Assembly (NCBI GenBank): GCA_022841365.1
Contig: JALHRP010000009.1
Location: 35,598-99,597, forward strand
Direction: 5' to 3'
Origin: Chitinophagaceae bacterium
GTDB lineage: Bacteria > Bacteroidota > Bacteroidia > Chitinophagales > Chitinophagaceae
Length of the DNA: 64,000 bases
The position numbers and the translations under genes were made by a program. The notes under the pieces are model-generated. The model saw nothing but the letters and a program-made list of their open reading frames with translations. It searched no databases and was not told the origin of the DNA. Below are positions 1-8,867 of this stretch, in pieces. Position 1 is the first letter of the stretch, and every line of letters starts with the position of its first letter.

Positions 1-537
1 TTCTTTCTTTTCTCGTTTTCGAATCAGTTGAAACAAGATTACATTCACCAGCAATATCCATAAGCTTCCGCCACTTGTTCCTGTGTATTCATACCACTGC
101 ACCCAATCGGTTCTTGAAGCAAATACATTTCCTAATGTAAGCCAGGGCCAGCTCAATCCCCAATCCTGCAAATGCAGATATTCAAATGCCAGCCAGAAAA
201 TTATAAAAGAAGAATAGCCAATGAGTGAACCAAACCGTTTGTTCATGAAACGAAAACCCATCCAGGGAATACACATGAGCAAACTGTTCGCAAAGATGGC
301 GAGCCATGCGCCAACCATGGAAGCATTCCAGATCCACCAGGTGGTGCTGATGTTCCAGGTGAAGAGAGCAAGATAAATCAACCCGAAAAATTTCAACTTC
401 GAATAATTCTGCTGTTCAAGTATGAACAATGGAATAAATGCAAAGAATACAGCAACTGTAAAGTTTTGCATTGGCCATGCAAGAAAGAACAACAGACCGG
501 AAAGCAGTGAAAGCAGAATAGGTTGAAACTTTTTCAA
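1..537 (-). CDS. lnt: Apolipoprotein N-acyltransferase, N-terminal part (cut by window edge)
   Basis: Lnt transfers an acyl chain to the N-terminal cysteine of lipoproteins in the inner membrane, the last step of lipoprotein maturation. The frame stays open from a TTG at 537 to base 1, giving 179 codons with no stop, so the C-terminal nitrilase-type catalytic domain lies outside the window. The visible part is a run of hydrophobic helices with motifs typical of Bacteroidota Lnt: TTWWIW, LSWPWLTLGN and QWYEYTGTSGGSLW. I chose TTG because it precedes a LKKFQPILLSLL start that gives a complete first helix; the first internal ATG would delete that helix. The frame is missing from the ORF track because it has no stop inside the window. 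It lies downstream of guaB on the same strand but is separated by 273 bp of repeats, so co-transcription is uncertain. The family call is by recognition of motifs. Confidence 0.85.
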   Translation of the reverse strand, partial: MKKFQPILLSLLSGLLFFLAWPMQNFTVAVFFAFIPLFILEQQNYSKLKFFGLIYLALFTWNISTTWWIWNASMVGAWLAIFANSLLMCIPWMGFRFMNKRFGSLIGYSSFIIFWLAFEYLHLQDWGLSWPWLTLGNVFASRTDWVQWYEYTGTSGGSLWILLVNVILFQLIRKREKKE

Positions 538-566
538 GTAACTGGTTTTTGTAAAAATAAGCGAAA

Positions 567-650
567 TGGGGAAGCCTCCCCAAACCTCCCGTAAAAGCGG
601 GACTGGCTCTCCAAAGGAGGGGCTTTCCAGGCACAGCCCTCGCTTACCTG
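567..650. repeat. GC-rich palindromic intergenic repeat, family 1 (copy A)
   Basis: A GC-rich stretch in an otherwise AT-rich gap. It contains AAACCTCCC, GGAGGGGCTT, CCAGGCACAG and a TTTAAAATG.AAC tail, which recur in order in the copy at 53121 and partly in the copy at 55671. This copy carries extra sequence and several nested inverted repeats. No coding potential is apparent; the 72-residue frame over it is a shadow of lnt. Confidence 0.55.
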
Positions 651-742
651 AGGGGCTGTTTAAAATGCAACCAGATTGAAATATGGCCAGATGAATTCTT
701 AGGTCGATGTGGAAGCTTCATAGATTGTAAGCAGTATGAAGA

Positions 743-786
743 ACCGCTCTTTCTCCTTCGGGGAAAGAGAAGGAGAAAGGGGCTTG
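743..786. repeat. GC-rich palindromic intergenic repeat, family 2 (copy E)
   Basis: CCGCTCTTTCTCCTTCGGGG followed by AAAGAGAAGGAGAAAGG forms a long imperfect hairpin. A closely similar element lies at 53265. It sits 24 bp beyond the guaB stop and could also end guaB transcription, although no T-run follows on the minus strand. Confidence 0.5.
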
Positions 787-810
787 GTCTGTCGGCCATA
801 CCGACCAATA

Positions 811-2307
811 TTATCTTGAATAATTCGGGCTTTCTTTCGTAATAATCACATCATGTGCATGGCTTTCTTTCATACCTGCATTACTGATCTTGATGAATTG
901 TGCGCCTTGCAAATCTTTGATGGTTTGTGCACCGCAATAACCCATCCCTGCACGAAGTCCGCCGGTGAACTGATGCACAATCTCACTTACATTTCCTTTA
1001 AATGGAACACGACCTTCAATTCCTTCGGGTACCAATTTCTTGATGCCATCTTCCACATCCTGAAAATAACGGTCGCCACTTCCTTGCTGCATGGCACCAA
1101 TGGATCCCATACCACGGTATTGTTTGAATTTCCGTCCTTCATATATTATTGTTTCACCCGGACTTTCTTCAGTACCTGCAAACACACTGCCCATCATGAC
1201 AGTTGATGCGCCTGCTGCCAATGCTTTTACCATATCACCTGTATAACGGATGCCACCATCTGCAATTACAGGAATGCCTTTTGCTTTCACTGCATGGGCT
1301 GCTTCCATAATAGCAGTTAATTGCGGAACACCTGTACCTGCAACAATACGTGTGGTACAAATAGAACCGGGACCAATACCAATTTTTACCGCATCTGCAC
1401 CGGCATCGGCCAATGCTTTTGCACCGGCACCTGTACCGGCATTACCTGCAATGACCTGTAGTTTTTTGAAATTCTTTTTCAATGTTTTTAATGAATCAAT
1501 AACGCCTTTGCTGTGGCCATGTGCACTGTCGAGTGTAACAATATCAACACCTACCTGTTGCAAAGCAGCCGCTCTGTCGAGCATATCAGCAGTAATGCCA
1601 AGTGCAGCACCAACTAATAATCTTCCAAAAGAATCTTTCACTGCGCTTGGATGACTTTGTACCTGCAGCATATCACGGTAGGTGATGAGGCCGGCAAGAG
1701 TACCATCTTTTTTTACAACCGGGAGTTTTTCAATTTTATGATGACTGAGGATCGTTTGAGCTTTTTTGAGATCAGTTCCTTCAGGTGCTGTAATGAGGTT
1801 GGTCGAAGTCATGACTTCGCTCACTTTCTTTTTTACGTTTGTTTCAAACCGGAGATCTCTGTTGGTGAGAATGCCCACCAGTTTATTTTTTTGATCCACA
1901 ATGGGAATGCCGCCAATCTTGTTTTCTTTCATCAATTGCAATGCATCGGCCAATGTTGCTTCACTATGCAAAGTAATGGGGTCGAGGATAAGACCGCTTT
2001 CGCTACGTTTTACTTTCCGAACCTGAGCAGCTTGCTCTTCAATGCTCATGTTTTTATGCAGAATACCGATACCGCCTTCTCTTGCCAGTGCAATGGCCAA
2101 TCCTGCTTCGGTAACTGTATCCATTGCCGCAGAGAGCATGGGAATGTTAAGCCGTACTGATTTTGTGAGTTGTGTGCTGATGTTGGTTTCTCTGGGAAGT
2201 ACCTGTGAATAGGCTGGCATTAACAGTACATCGTCAAACGTGTAACCTTCGCCAAAAAATTTGTTGAGAACCGCTTTGCTGAGTGTGGAATTATTTCTTG
2301 ATGCCAT
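811..2307 (-). CDS. guaB: Inosine-5'-monophosphate dehydrogenase
   Basis: Oxidises IMP to XMP with NAD+, the committed step of guanine nucleotide synthesis, in the cytoplasm. The protein is 498 residues, normal for the family. A TIM barrel is interrupted by two CBS domains at about residues 105-220. The catalytic loop [13 protein letters not shown] carries the active cysteine at about residue 317, and the RGMGSIGAM segment followed by a flap is present. The ORF track starts two codons earlier at a TTG; the ATG at 2307 giving MASRNN is the better start. It is divergent from the collagen-like lipoprotein gene. No guaA is in the window. Confidence 0.96.
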   Translation of the reverse strand: MASRNNSTLSKAVLNKFFGEGYTFDDVLLMPAYSQVLPRETNISTQLTKSVRLNIPMLSAAMDTVTEAGLAIALAREGGIGILHKNMSIEEQAAQVRKVKRSESGLILDPITLHSEATLADALQLMKENKIGGIPIVDQKNKLVGILTNRDLRFETNVKKKVSEVMTSTNLITAPEGTDLKKAQTILSHHKIEKLPVVKKDGTLAGLITYRDMLQVQSHPSAVKDSFGRLLVGAALGITADMLDRAAALQQVGVDIVTLDSAHGHSKGVIDSLKTLKKNFKKLQVIAGNAGTGAGAKALADAGADAVKIGIGPGSICTTRIVAGTGVPQLTAIMEAAHAVKAKGIPVIADGGIRYTGDMVKALAAGASTVMMGSVFAGTEESPGETIIYEGRKFKQYRGMGSIGAMQQGSGDRYFQDVEDGIKKLVPEGIEGRVPFKGNVSEIVHQFTGGLRAGMGYCGAQTIKDLQGAQFIKISNAGMKESHAHDVIITKESPNYSR

Positions 2308-2410
2308 GTGCAAAGGTAAGGGGAGGACTGTATTGCTTCCAAATTGAGATAGCTGATGAGCGGAAGCCTACTACTTTTGGGTAGGTTCTGATCTTTTTTT
2401 TTGATCTTAC

Positions 2411-2441
2411 TTGCATTTAGAAAAAACACTTTCTACATTTA
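2411..2441 (+). promoter_or_regulatory. Candidate Bacteroidota-type promoter for the collagen-like lipoprotein
   Basis: TTGC at 2411 and TACATTTA at 2434-2441 are spaced like the -33 and -7 boxes of Bacteroidota sigma-ABfr promoters (TTTG / TAnnTTTG). The -7 box differs from consensus only in its last base. A 5' UTR of roughly 90 nt would follow. Confidence 0.35.
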
Positions 2442-2538
2442 CCTCAGTACATCCTTTCTTCTGCTGAACAACCATGTTTGCCTCAAGCCGCTAACTTTTT
2501 ATTTGTCATTTTTATTAAACCTCAAAACAAACATGTGT

Positions 2539-3249
2539 ATGAAAAGGCTATTTTTCTCACTTGCGATTATTACTGCGAGTACAATTTTATTAACTGCCTG
2601 TAAAGGCGATACAGGTCCTGCCGGCCCTGCTGGTCCTGCCGGTCCTGCAAGTACAGTAGCTGGTCCTGCCGGCCCCGCTGGTCCTGCCGGTCCCGCTGGC
2701 CCCGCTGGCCCTGCTGGCCCTGCCGGTCCTGCTGGAGCAACAGGAACAGCTAATGTTATTTATTCACCATGGAATCCTTTCCTTGCAGCAAGTTGGAGTG
2801 CAGGTACGGTTTCTATTTTTGGTAAAGTGGCAAGAAGATATACTGCTGCTGCTCCCGGTATTACAGCTACAGTTATATCTCAGGGTTTAGTGATGGTGTA
2901 TTTTCAGGGTGGTGGTTCTCCCGGAACCGTTCGTACGCTGCCTTATACAACGTTTAACTTTACACAGGCTGTTCATCAGCATATTGAGCCAAGTATGGTT
3001 ACCGGTTCGTTACAAATAAATTTTTACAATTTAGATGATAACAACGATCCCGGTACATTTACCGGTACTGCAGGAAACCCTCCAACAGGTAATCTTTACC
3101 GTTATGTAATTATTCCCGGTGGTGTTGCAGGTACACGTATCATCAGTGGCCCGGCTGCAGGTTATACTGTTAGCCAGATTAAGGCTATGAGTTACGAGCA
3201 GGTAAGAAATCTGTTTAACATTCCTGAAAACGGAACAAACATCAAATAA
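2539..3249 (+). CDS. Collagen-like repeat lipoprotein
   Basis: A predicted exported lipoprotein of 236 residues. The signal peptide [21 protein letters not shown] ends in a lipobox (LTAC, then K) placing the lipidated Cys at residue 21. Next come a GDT triplet and four Gly-Pro-Ala triplets, a STVA break, eight more GPA triplets and GATGTA, then a globular domain of about 170 residues rich in aromatic residues and glycine. Genes of this layout are common in Bacteroidota and their function is unknown; the triplets could form a short triple helix and trimerise the protein on the cell surface, which is inference. The ORF track extends the frame upstream to 2401, but that part lacks a signal peptide. 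An ATG two codons earlier (2533) is also possible. A terminator follows at 3271. Confidence 0.8.
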   Translation: MKRLFFSLAIITASTILLTACKGDTGPAGPAGPAGPASTVAGPAGPAGPAGPAGPAGPAGPAGPAGATGTANVIYSPWNPFLAASWSAGTVSIFGKVARRYTAAAPGITATVISQGLVMVYFQGGGSPGTVRTLPYTTFNFTQAVHQHIEPSMVTGSLQINFYNLDDNNDPGTFTGTAGNPPTGNLYRYVIIPGGVAGTRIISGPAAGYTVSQIKAMSYEQVRNLFNIPENGTNIK

Positions 3250-3270
3250 AGTGTTGTGATTTTTTATAAG

Positions 3271-3296
3271 CGCTCCTGAAAGGGAGCGTTTTTTTT
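3271..3296. terminator. Bidirectional intrinsic terminator
   Basis: CGCTCC-TGAAA-GGAGCG followed by a run of eight T. It ends the collagen-like lipoprotein gene and touches the stop codon of convergent dprA, so it could serve both strands. Confidence 0.75.
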
Positions 3297-4398
3297 ATAC
3301 GATACTGTACATTTTACCCGGTAAACTTTTCACTACATTCTGCAATTCGAGCGTTAACAGCACAGATGCAATGATACTGCTGTTGAGGTTGCAGGAAAGA
3401 TTTAATTCATCAATATGCACGGATTCTTTTTGCTCAAGCAATTGAACAATTATTTTCTCCTGTTCATTCAACTGTATAAACAGTTGTTTTTGTTTTGACT
3501 TGATTCGTTTTTCTTTTGGCTGCCAGCCCATTTGCTCTACAATATCTTCTGCGTTTCTGATAAGTACTGCTTTGTTACTTTGAATTAAATAATTGCAGCC
3601 CTCACTTTTTAGGTCAGTAGTTTTTCCGGGTAATGCAAAAACATCACGGTTATAATTATTTGCAAGATTGGCAGTAATCATACTGCCGCCTTTTATTCCG
3701 GTTTCTATTACAATGGTTGCATCGCACATGCCTGCAACAATTCTGTTACGGGTAGGGAAATTGTGTTTATCGGGTTTGGTCTCTTTCCTGAATTCAGTTA
3801 ACAACCCTCCGTTTGAAGCAATCATTTCTTTTGCAAGTGCTGTATGTTGTGCAGGATAAATTTTATCTAACCCATGCGCCAATACTGCAACAGTGGAGAG
3901 TTGATGCTTTATGCTGCATTTATGAGCAATTGCATCAATGCCGTAAGCAAGACCGCTTACTACCAATGGCTGATGCACATGCAAATCTTCCAGCATTTTT
4001 TCAGTCATCATTTTTCCGTAATCGGTATTGGCTCGTGTGCCGATAAATGAAATTACTTTCGATGCATTTAAATCGGCCGTGCCTCTGTAAAAAAGAAGAG
4101 TGGGTGGGTCGTAACAATGCAATAAACGTTTAGGGTAGGCGCTATCGTTTAGAAAAAGCGGTTGTATTTTATATTTTTCAATAAAACCAATTTCTGCTTC
4201 CTGTTCTTTAAATGCAGTAAACTGTTTTATACTTCTTGCTCTTACTTCGCCAATGCCGTCAATTTTTTCGAGGATGATTTTCCTGGCTTTAAAAATCTGT
4301 TCTGCAGAACCAAATTGTTCAGCCAGAATTTTTGCATGCACACAGCCAATATGCGGCACCTGTGTTAAGGCCAGCTGATATAACAGATCTGCATTCAT
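3295..4398 (-). CDS. dprA: DNA-processing protein DprA
   Basis: DprA binds incoming single-stranded DNA and loads RecA during natural transformation. The protein has 367 residues. An N-terminal helix-hairpin-helix/SAM-like part (residues 1-70, with the KIDGIGEVRARSI motif) precedes the Rossmann-like core with FIGTRANTDYG, SGLAYGIDAIAH and the signature FPTRNRIVAGMCDATIV followed by GGSMITANLA. A C-terminal winged helix (about 300-367) completes the family layout. It is the last gene of a minus-strand run with the OmpA-like gene (16 bp gap), queE and folD. Many non-competent bacteria also carry dprA, so transformation is not proven. Confidence 0.95.
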   Translation of the reverse strand: MNADLLYQLALTQVPHIGCVHAKILAEQFGSAEQIFKARKIILEKIDGIGEVRARSIKQFTAFKEQEAEIGFIEKYKIQPLFLNDSAYPKRLLHCYDPPTLLFYRGTADLNASKVISFIGTRANTDYGKMMTEKMLEDLHVHQPLVVSGLAYGIDAIAHKCSIKHQLSTVAVLAHGLDKIYPAQHTALAKEMIASNGGLLTEFRKETKPDKHNFPTRNRIVAGMCDATIVIETGIKGGSMITANLANNYNRDVFALPGKTTDLKSEGCNYLIQSNKAVLIRNAEDIVEQMGWQPKEKRIKSKQKQLFIQLNEQEKIIVQLLEQKESVHIDELNLSCNLNSSIIASVLLTLELQNVVKSLPGKMYSIV

Positions 4399-4414
4399 GC
4401 AACCTGAAAATACA

Positions 4415-6325
4415 TTATTTGCTTAACACCTTCAATTCTGTGCGTCGGTTTTTTGCACGGCCCTGCTCTGTTTTATTATCTGCAATGGGTTTTGTTTCAC
4501 CAAAGCCTTTTGAAGTAAGCCGGTTGGCTGCAATGCCTTTATACAGAAAATAATTGATGACAGACTTTGCCCGGTTATTTGATAAAACCAGATTGTCTGC
4601 AGGCTTGCCCACATTATCGGTATAGCCGCCAATTTCAATTTTTACTGCAGGGTTATCTTTTAAAAGCTGAACTACTTTATCGAGTTCAATCATTGATTCG
4701 GGTTTTAATTCAGATTTTTTACTGTCGAAAAAAATATTCTGCAGTACAATGCTTGCATTAATTTCAATGGGAATTAACGGAATGTTTATGGTGTAAGTTG
4801 TATCAGTTGATTGTTGTTTCAATGAAAAACTACCCGAATAAAATAAATAGCCTTTCCGGTTCACGTTAAACACATAATCATTACCAACGGGTAATGTAAT
4901 AAGATAATTACCATCTTCATCTGTTTGCACTTTACTGATGGTTTGTGCAGTGGATAAATTAATAAGCTCTACGGCAGAAGGTAAGCCGAGGTTTGTTTTT
5001 TTATCAAACACATTTCCTTTTACCCATAATGTTTTGTTTGGCCTGTCCGGCACCGGTAGTTCAAAGCTGTAAATATCCAAACCACCTCTGCTGTCGGCTC
5101 CATCGCTTGCATAGTAAGCTGTTTTGCCATCGCTTGCAATTACAAGAGAGCCTTCGTCGTCAATGGTATTTACAGGATAACCAAGGTTTTGCGGTTTGCT
5201 CCATTTACCATCAGCTTGTTTTCGCATCAGATACAAATCTGTTCCCCCATAACCCGGGTGACCACTGCTGGTAAAATAAAAAGTCTGGTTATCTGCATGT
5301 ATAAACGGACAGCTTTCATCTGCAGCTGTATTTACTTCAGGCCCCATGTTTTCAGGTGTTCCCCAGTTTCCGTTAGGCTGCCGGTAGCTCACAAATAAAT
5401 CACTCCCGCCATAACCGGATGGATCTCTGGCTGCAAAGTATAAAGCTCTTTTGTCTGGTGATAAGCTGGGTTGACTTTCCCAGTATTCTGTATTTATAAT
5501 GCGTCCCAGATTCATGCGTTCGCCCCAGCCGTTTTTTGTGAGATAAGAAAAATAAAGATCACAACTGCCTTGTCCATCCTGCATATTACAGCCGGTAAAA
5601 ATGAGCATTCGTCCATCCTGCGAAATGGTTTGTGCGCCTTCGTTTTCTTCGGTATTCAGATTTCCCGGTAAAGGTTCGGCCTTGCTCCACACACCGTTCC
5701 TTTTTTCACTTACAAAAAAGTCTTCGTGACCAATCCTTCTTGTAAATACCAACGTATTCGCATCAATAGTAACTGATGGAAAATATTCAAGCAATTTTGT
5801 ATTAATGCTGTCGCCTAAATTTTTTGGTGAAAACACATAATCTCCTTGCGGATTTGTTTTCTGATAATCAACTGCAAACTGATAACATTTTTTTCTGTAC
5901 TCTGCAGATTTAATGGTACGCTCATTCAAATTCGGTCGTTGTAAAAAAGTTGTGATGGCATTTAGTGATTCTGTAAACTCTCCTTTGCCTGCTAATGCAA
6001 TGGAGTAGGGAAGCAGAAAGGTTCCGAAATAAACGGAGTCGAGACGAAATGCTGTGCGGTATGTTTCTACCGATTGATTGTATTTTTTTTGTTCGGAATA
6101 AACACCTGCTTTACTCAGCCAAGCATCTACAAAACGGTTATCAGTTGCAATGCATTCGTCCAGCAATTGCAATGCCTTTGCATAATTTCTGCTTCTTGCT
6201 TCGTTTATTGCTTCACTGTATTTGTAGCCCAGTTTAATATCTACTTTCGAAGGGTTGTACCATTGAGCATGTGTGAGGGTAAAAGTAAAAAGGCTAAAAA
6301 AGGTCAATAGTTTTTTCAATTGCAT
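4415..6325 (-). CDS. OmpA-family protein with TPR, PD40 propeller and carboxypeptidase-regulatory-like domain
   Basis: An envelope protein of 636 residues with a signal peptide (MQLKKLLTFFSLFTFTLTHAQ). Tetratricopeptide-like helices span about residues 30-110. Repeats of the PD40/WD40-like type follow at about 190-420, recognisable from repeating units such as SLSPDKRALYFAA and TISQDGRMLIFTG. A carboxypeptidase-regulatory-like fold occupies about 435-520, and a C-terminal OmpA peptidoglycan-binding domain (about 530-636) shows GGYTDNVGKPADN and NRAKSVINYFLYKGI. The layout matches proteins of the PorE type, a peptidoglycan-anchored T9SS component, but is also seen in many paralogues, so no function is assigned. 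It lies 43 bp downstream of queE. Confidence 0.88.
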   Translation of the reverse strand: MQLKKLLTFFSLFTFTLTHAQWYNPSKVDIKLGYKYSEAINEARSRNYAKALQLLDECIATDNRFVDAWLSKAGVYSEQKKYNQSVETYRTAFRLDSVYFGTFLLPYSIALAGKGEFTESLNAITTFLQRPNLNERTIKSAEYRKKCYQFAVDYQKTNPQGDYVFSPKNLGDSINTKLLEYFPSVTIDANTLVFTRRIGHEDFFVSEKRNGVWSKAEPLPGNLNTEENEGAQTISQDGRMLIFTGCNMQDGQGSCDLYFSYLTKNGWGERMNLGRIINTEYWESQPSLSPDKRALYFAARDPSGYGGSDLFVSYRQPNGNWGTPENMGPEVNTAADESCPFIHADNQTFYFTSSGHPGYGGTDLYLMRKQADGKWSKPQNLGYPVNTIDDEGSLVIASDGKTAYYASDGADSRGGLDIYSFELPVPDRPNKTLWVKGNVFDKKTNLGLPSAVELINLSTAQTISKVQTDEDGNYLITLPVGNDYVFNVNRKGYLFYSGSFSLKQQSTDTTYTINIPLIPIEINASIVLQNIFFDSKKSELKPESMIELDKVVQLLKDNPAVKIEIGGYTDNVGKPADNLVLSNNRAKSVINYFLYKGIAANRLTSKGFGETKPIADNKTEQGRAKNRRTELKVLSK

Positions 6326-6368
6326 TGAATTTGTGGTTCAATATAACGAAAAATAAAAGTGGATGTTG

Positions 6369-7028
6369 TTAAGGCACGTTAATGTATTTGTGCAATTGTA
6401 AACTTAACTCCCATTGCGGATTGGTTTTGATGTAATCAATAATAAGCGGTGTTACTTCAGCAGCTTTATCCCACTCAGGTTGTAAATAAAGTTTGCATTG
6501 CGGAGTTACTAATGCTGCATATTGCTCGGCCCATGCAAAATCGCTTTTATGAAAGATCACAACTTTTAATTCATGTGCATGCGGCACTACTTCGGGCAAA
6601 GGAGCTTTAAATTTTTTAGGAGATAAACAGATCCAGTCCCATTCACCACTTAACGGATGTGCTCCTGATGTTTCAATATTGGTTGTAAAACCTGCTGCAT
6701 GAATGGCATTGGTTAGTTGAGTAAGATCATGCATCAATGGTTCGCCACCGGTGATCACAACAATCGGTTGAATGTTATTCCCCAATTCCCGATTCCTGAT
6801 TCCGGTTTCAACATAAAGTTTGTTTACTATTGCATCAATACTAAGGCTTGGATGCTTACTTGCATCCCAACTGTCTTTTACATCACACCACACACAACCT
6901 ACATCACATCCGCCAAGGCGAATAAAATAAGCTGCACGGCCCTGATGGTATCCTTCACCTTGCAGTGTGTAAAAGGATTCCATTACAGGCAATACCTGTT
7001 CACTTGTTGCTGTAATTGTTTTATTCAT
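6369..7028 (-). CDS. queE: 7-carboxy-7-deazaguanine synthase
   Basis: A radical SAM enzyme of 219 residues that makes 7-carboxy-7-deazaguanine from 6-carboxy-tetrahydropterin, in the queuosine pathway. The N-terminal FYTLQGEGYHQG substrate-binding motif is followed by the cluster-binding C-x3-C-x2-C in GGCDVGCVWCDVKDSWD, and TGGEPLMHD is the conserved SAM-binding segment. The ORF track starts at a TTG six codons earlier; the ATG at 7028 giving MNKTITATSEQ is preferred. It lies between folD (22 bp) and the OmpA-like gene (43 bp), suggesting one transcript. Other queuosine genes are not in the window. Confidence 0.93.
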   Translation of the reverse strand: MNKTITATSEQVLPVMESFYTLQGEGYHQGRAAYFIRLGGCDVGCVWCDVKDSWDASKHPSLSIDAIVNKLYVETGIRNRELGNNIQPIVVITGGEPLMHDLTQLTNAIHAAGFTTNIETSGAHPLSGEWDWICLSPKKFKAPLPEVVPHAHELKVVIFHKSDFAWAEQYAALVTPQCKLYLQPEWDKAAEVTPLIIDYIKTNPQWELSLQLHKYINVP

Positions 7029-7050
7029 GAAATGCAAAGATAACAAAGGC

Positions 7051-7926
7051 TTACTGCTTATTCATGTAAGCATTATAAGTGTTCATGAGTAAACCTGCAA
7101 TGGTCATGGGTCCAACACCACCGGGTACGGGAGTTATATAACTGCTCTTAACAGATACTTCATCAAACTTTACATCGCCTTTTAAAGCAAAGCCGCTTTT
7201 CTTTGATGCATCTGCCACACGTGTAATACCAACATCAATAATTACTGCGCCATCTTTTACCATATCTGCAGTTAAAAATTCCGGTTGTCCCAATGCTGCC
7301 ACAATAATATCGCCCTGCAAACAGATTTCTTTTAAGTTGGTTGTTGCAGAATGACAAATGGTAACAGTACAATTGCCGGGGTTTGATTTGCGGCTCAGTA
7401 AAATACTCATGGGAGTGCCTACTATATGGCTACGCCCTATTACCACAGCATGCTTCCCTGATGTTTCTACATTGTATTGTTTCAGCAATAACAAAATGCC
7501 GTAAGGTGTTGCCGGAATAAATGTTGGTGTGCCGCTAACCATATTGCCAACACTTACCGGATGAAACCCGTCTACATCTTTTGCAGGATTTATTTTATTA
7601 ATCACTTTATCGTCGCTGATATGTTTTGGTAATGGCAGTTGAACAAGAATGCCATCAACTGCATCATTATTATTCAGTTCATCAATTTCCTGCAGCAATT
7701 CTTCTTCTGTGATAGTTGAAGGAAATCGTTTGAGGGTAGATTCAAAACCAATCTCTGCACAGGTTTTTACTTTGGATGCTACATAGGTTTCACTGGCACC
7801 ATCTGTACCTACCAGAATAGCTGCCAGGTGCGGTGCACGTTTGCCCTGTTGTAATAATGTGGATGTCTTTTGATGGAGGTCTTCTTTAATTGCCTGAGCT
7901 GCCAGTTTGCCGTCGAGTAATTGCAT
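7051..7926 (-). CDS. folD: Methylenetetrahydrofolate dehydrogenase / methenyltetrahydrofolate cyclohydrolase
   Basis: A bifunctional cytosolic enzyme of one-carbon metabolism that interconverts 5,10-methylene-THF and 10-formyl-THF using NADP. The protein is 291 residues, the usual size. Signature segments are [14 protein letters not shown] (with the catalytic Lys), [39 protein letters not shown] and [12 protein letters not shown]. The ORF track extends 28 codons upstream; the ATG at 7926 ([11 protein letters not shown]) matches the normal start. It is the first gene of the folD-queE-ompA-dprA run and is divergent from the PorV-like gene, with 74 bp between. Confidence 0.96.
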   Translation of the reverse strand: MQLLDGKLAAQAIKEDLHQKTSTLLQQGKRAPHLAAILVGTDGASETYVASKVKTCAEIGFESTLKRFPSTITEEELLQEIDELNNNDAVDGILVQLPLPKHISDDKVINKINPAKDVDGFHPVSVGNMVSGTPTFIPATPYGILLLLKQYNVETSGKHAVVIGRSHIVGTPMSILLSRKSNPGNCTVTICHSATTNLKEICLQGDIIVAALGQPEFLTADMVKDGAVIIDVGITRVADASKKSGFALKGDVKFDEVSVKSSYITPVPGGVGPMTIAGLLMNTYNAYMNKQ

Positions 7927-8000
7927 GCTGCAAAAATAAAGCACAGAGCCATTGGTTCTGGTTGAAACATAAAATTTAATAAACCTGCTGGCAGGAGCCA

Positions 8001-8867
8001 ATGAAAACACTTATTTTACTCTTCAAAACAAACTGCTTGAAATATTTTATTACCTGCATTGCGGTATGTATAGGTTTTGTGTTACATGCACAAACAGTCA
8101 GGCAGCCATTGGTCAGTTCTTATACAGGTCTTGGCGCTTACAGTAAACAGGCAACCGATGTATTTTCATTTAGTATTAACCCGGCTTCACTTGCAAACCT
8201 GCAGCAAGCCGGAGCAGGTGTTTACAGCGAGCGACGATTTTTACTCAATGCCTTTCAACAATATACAGCTGTAGGAGGCTTTACTACTAAGTCGGGCAAC
8301 TTTGGCTTGCAGGCAGATTATTTTGGATTCAGCAGTTACCGTGAAACTCAGCTGGGTTTAGGTTATGCAAGACAGTTAGGCAATAAAGTTGATGTGGGTG
8401 TAAAATTTAATTCTTACAATGTACAGATACCGGTGTACGGAAATGCATCCACTGTTTATTTTGAAGCAGGGGCTCTTTTGCATTTAACCGACAAGCTTCA
8501 TGCAGGGCTCAGTGTGTACAATCCTGTGGGAGGCAGATTAAATAAAACGGCTAATGAAAAAATGGCTTCGGTTTACAGAGGAGGATTGGGTTACGAAGTG
8601 TCTGATCAGTTTTTTATCAGTGCAGAAATGATCAAAGAAGAAAACAAACCAGCCGGTCTAAACGCCTGTTTTCAATATGCTGTTGTAAAACAGTTACTGG
8701 TACGTGCCGGCATCAATACGGTAAATAAACAACCCTATGCAGGAGTGGGGGTAAGGTTTGGTTTTTTCCGGATTGATATGGCAACAGCTTATCATCCGCA
8801 ATTGGGTGTATCACCTGCAGTGATGATGTTGTTTGATTTTAAAACAAAATCAACAGCAGAAGAATGA
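8001..8867 (+). CDS. PorV/PorQ-like outer-membrane beta-barrel protein
   Basis: A predicted outer-membrane barrel of 288 residues with an N-terminal signal ending in VLHAQ. After the signal comes a segment rich in small residues, [20 protein letters not shown], resembling the start of PorV/UPF0164-type barrels (Asn-Pro-Ala motif). Alternating beta strands follow to the end, finishing in a phenylalanine-containing MLFDFK strand. PorV and PorQ act in T9SS as shuttle or attachment proteins; membership here is inferred from the NPA motif and barrel pattern only. Its stop overlaps the start of the next gene (ATGA), so the two are surely translated together and may act as a pair. Confidence 0.65.
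   Translation: MKTLILLFKTNCLKYFITCIAVCIGFVLHAQTVRQPLVSSYTGLGAYSKQATDVFSFSINPASLANLQQAGAGVYSERRFLLNAFQQYTAVGGFTTKSGNFGLQADYFGFSSYRETQLGLGYARQLGNKVDVGVKFNSYNVQIPVYGNASTVYFEAGALLHLTDKLHAGLSVYNPVGGRLNKTANEKMASVYRGGLGYEVSDQFFISAEMIKEENKPAGLNACFQYAVVKQLLVRAGINTVNKQPYAGVGVRFGFFRIDMATAYHPQLGVSPAVMMLFDFKTKSTAEE

Noticed and set aside
416-634. 72-residue minus-strand ORF
   Set aside because: It overlaps the true lnt frame in another phase and runs through repeat copy A.
2401-2538. Upstream extension of the collagen-like lipoprotein frame
   Set aside because: It begins at a TTG, crosses the candidate promoter and would bury the lipoprotein signal peptide.
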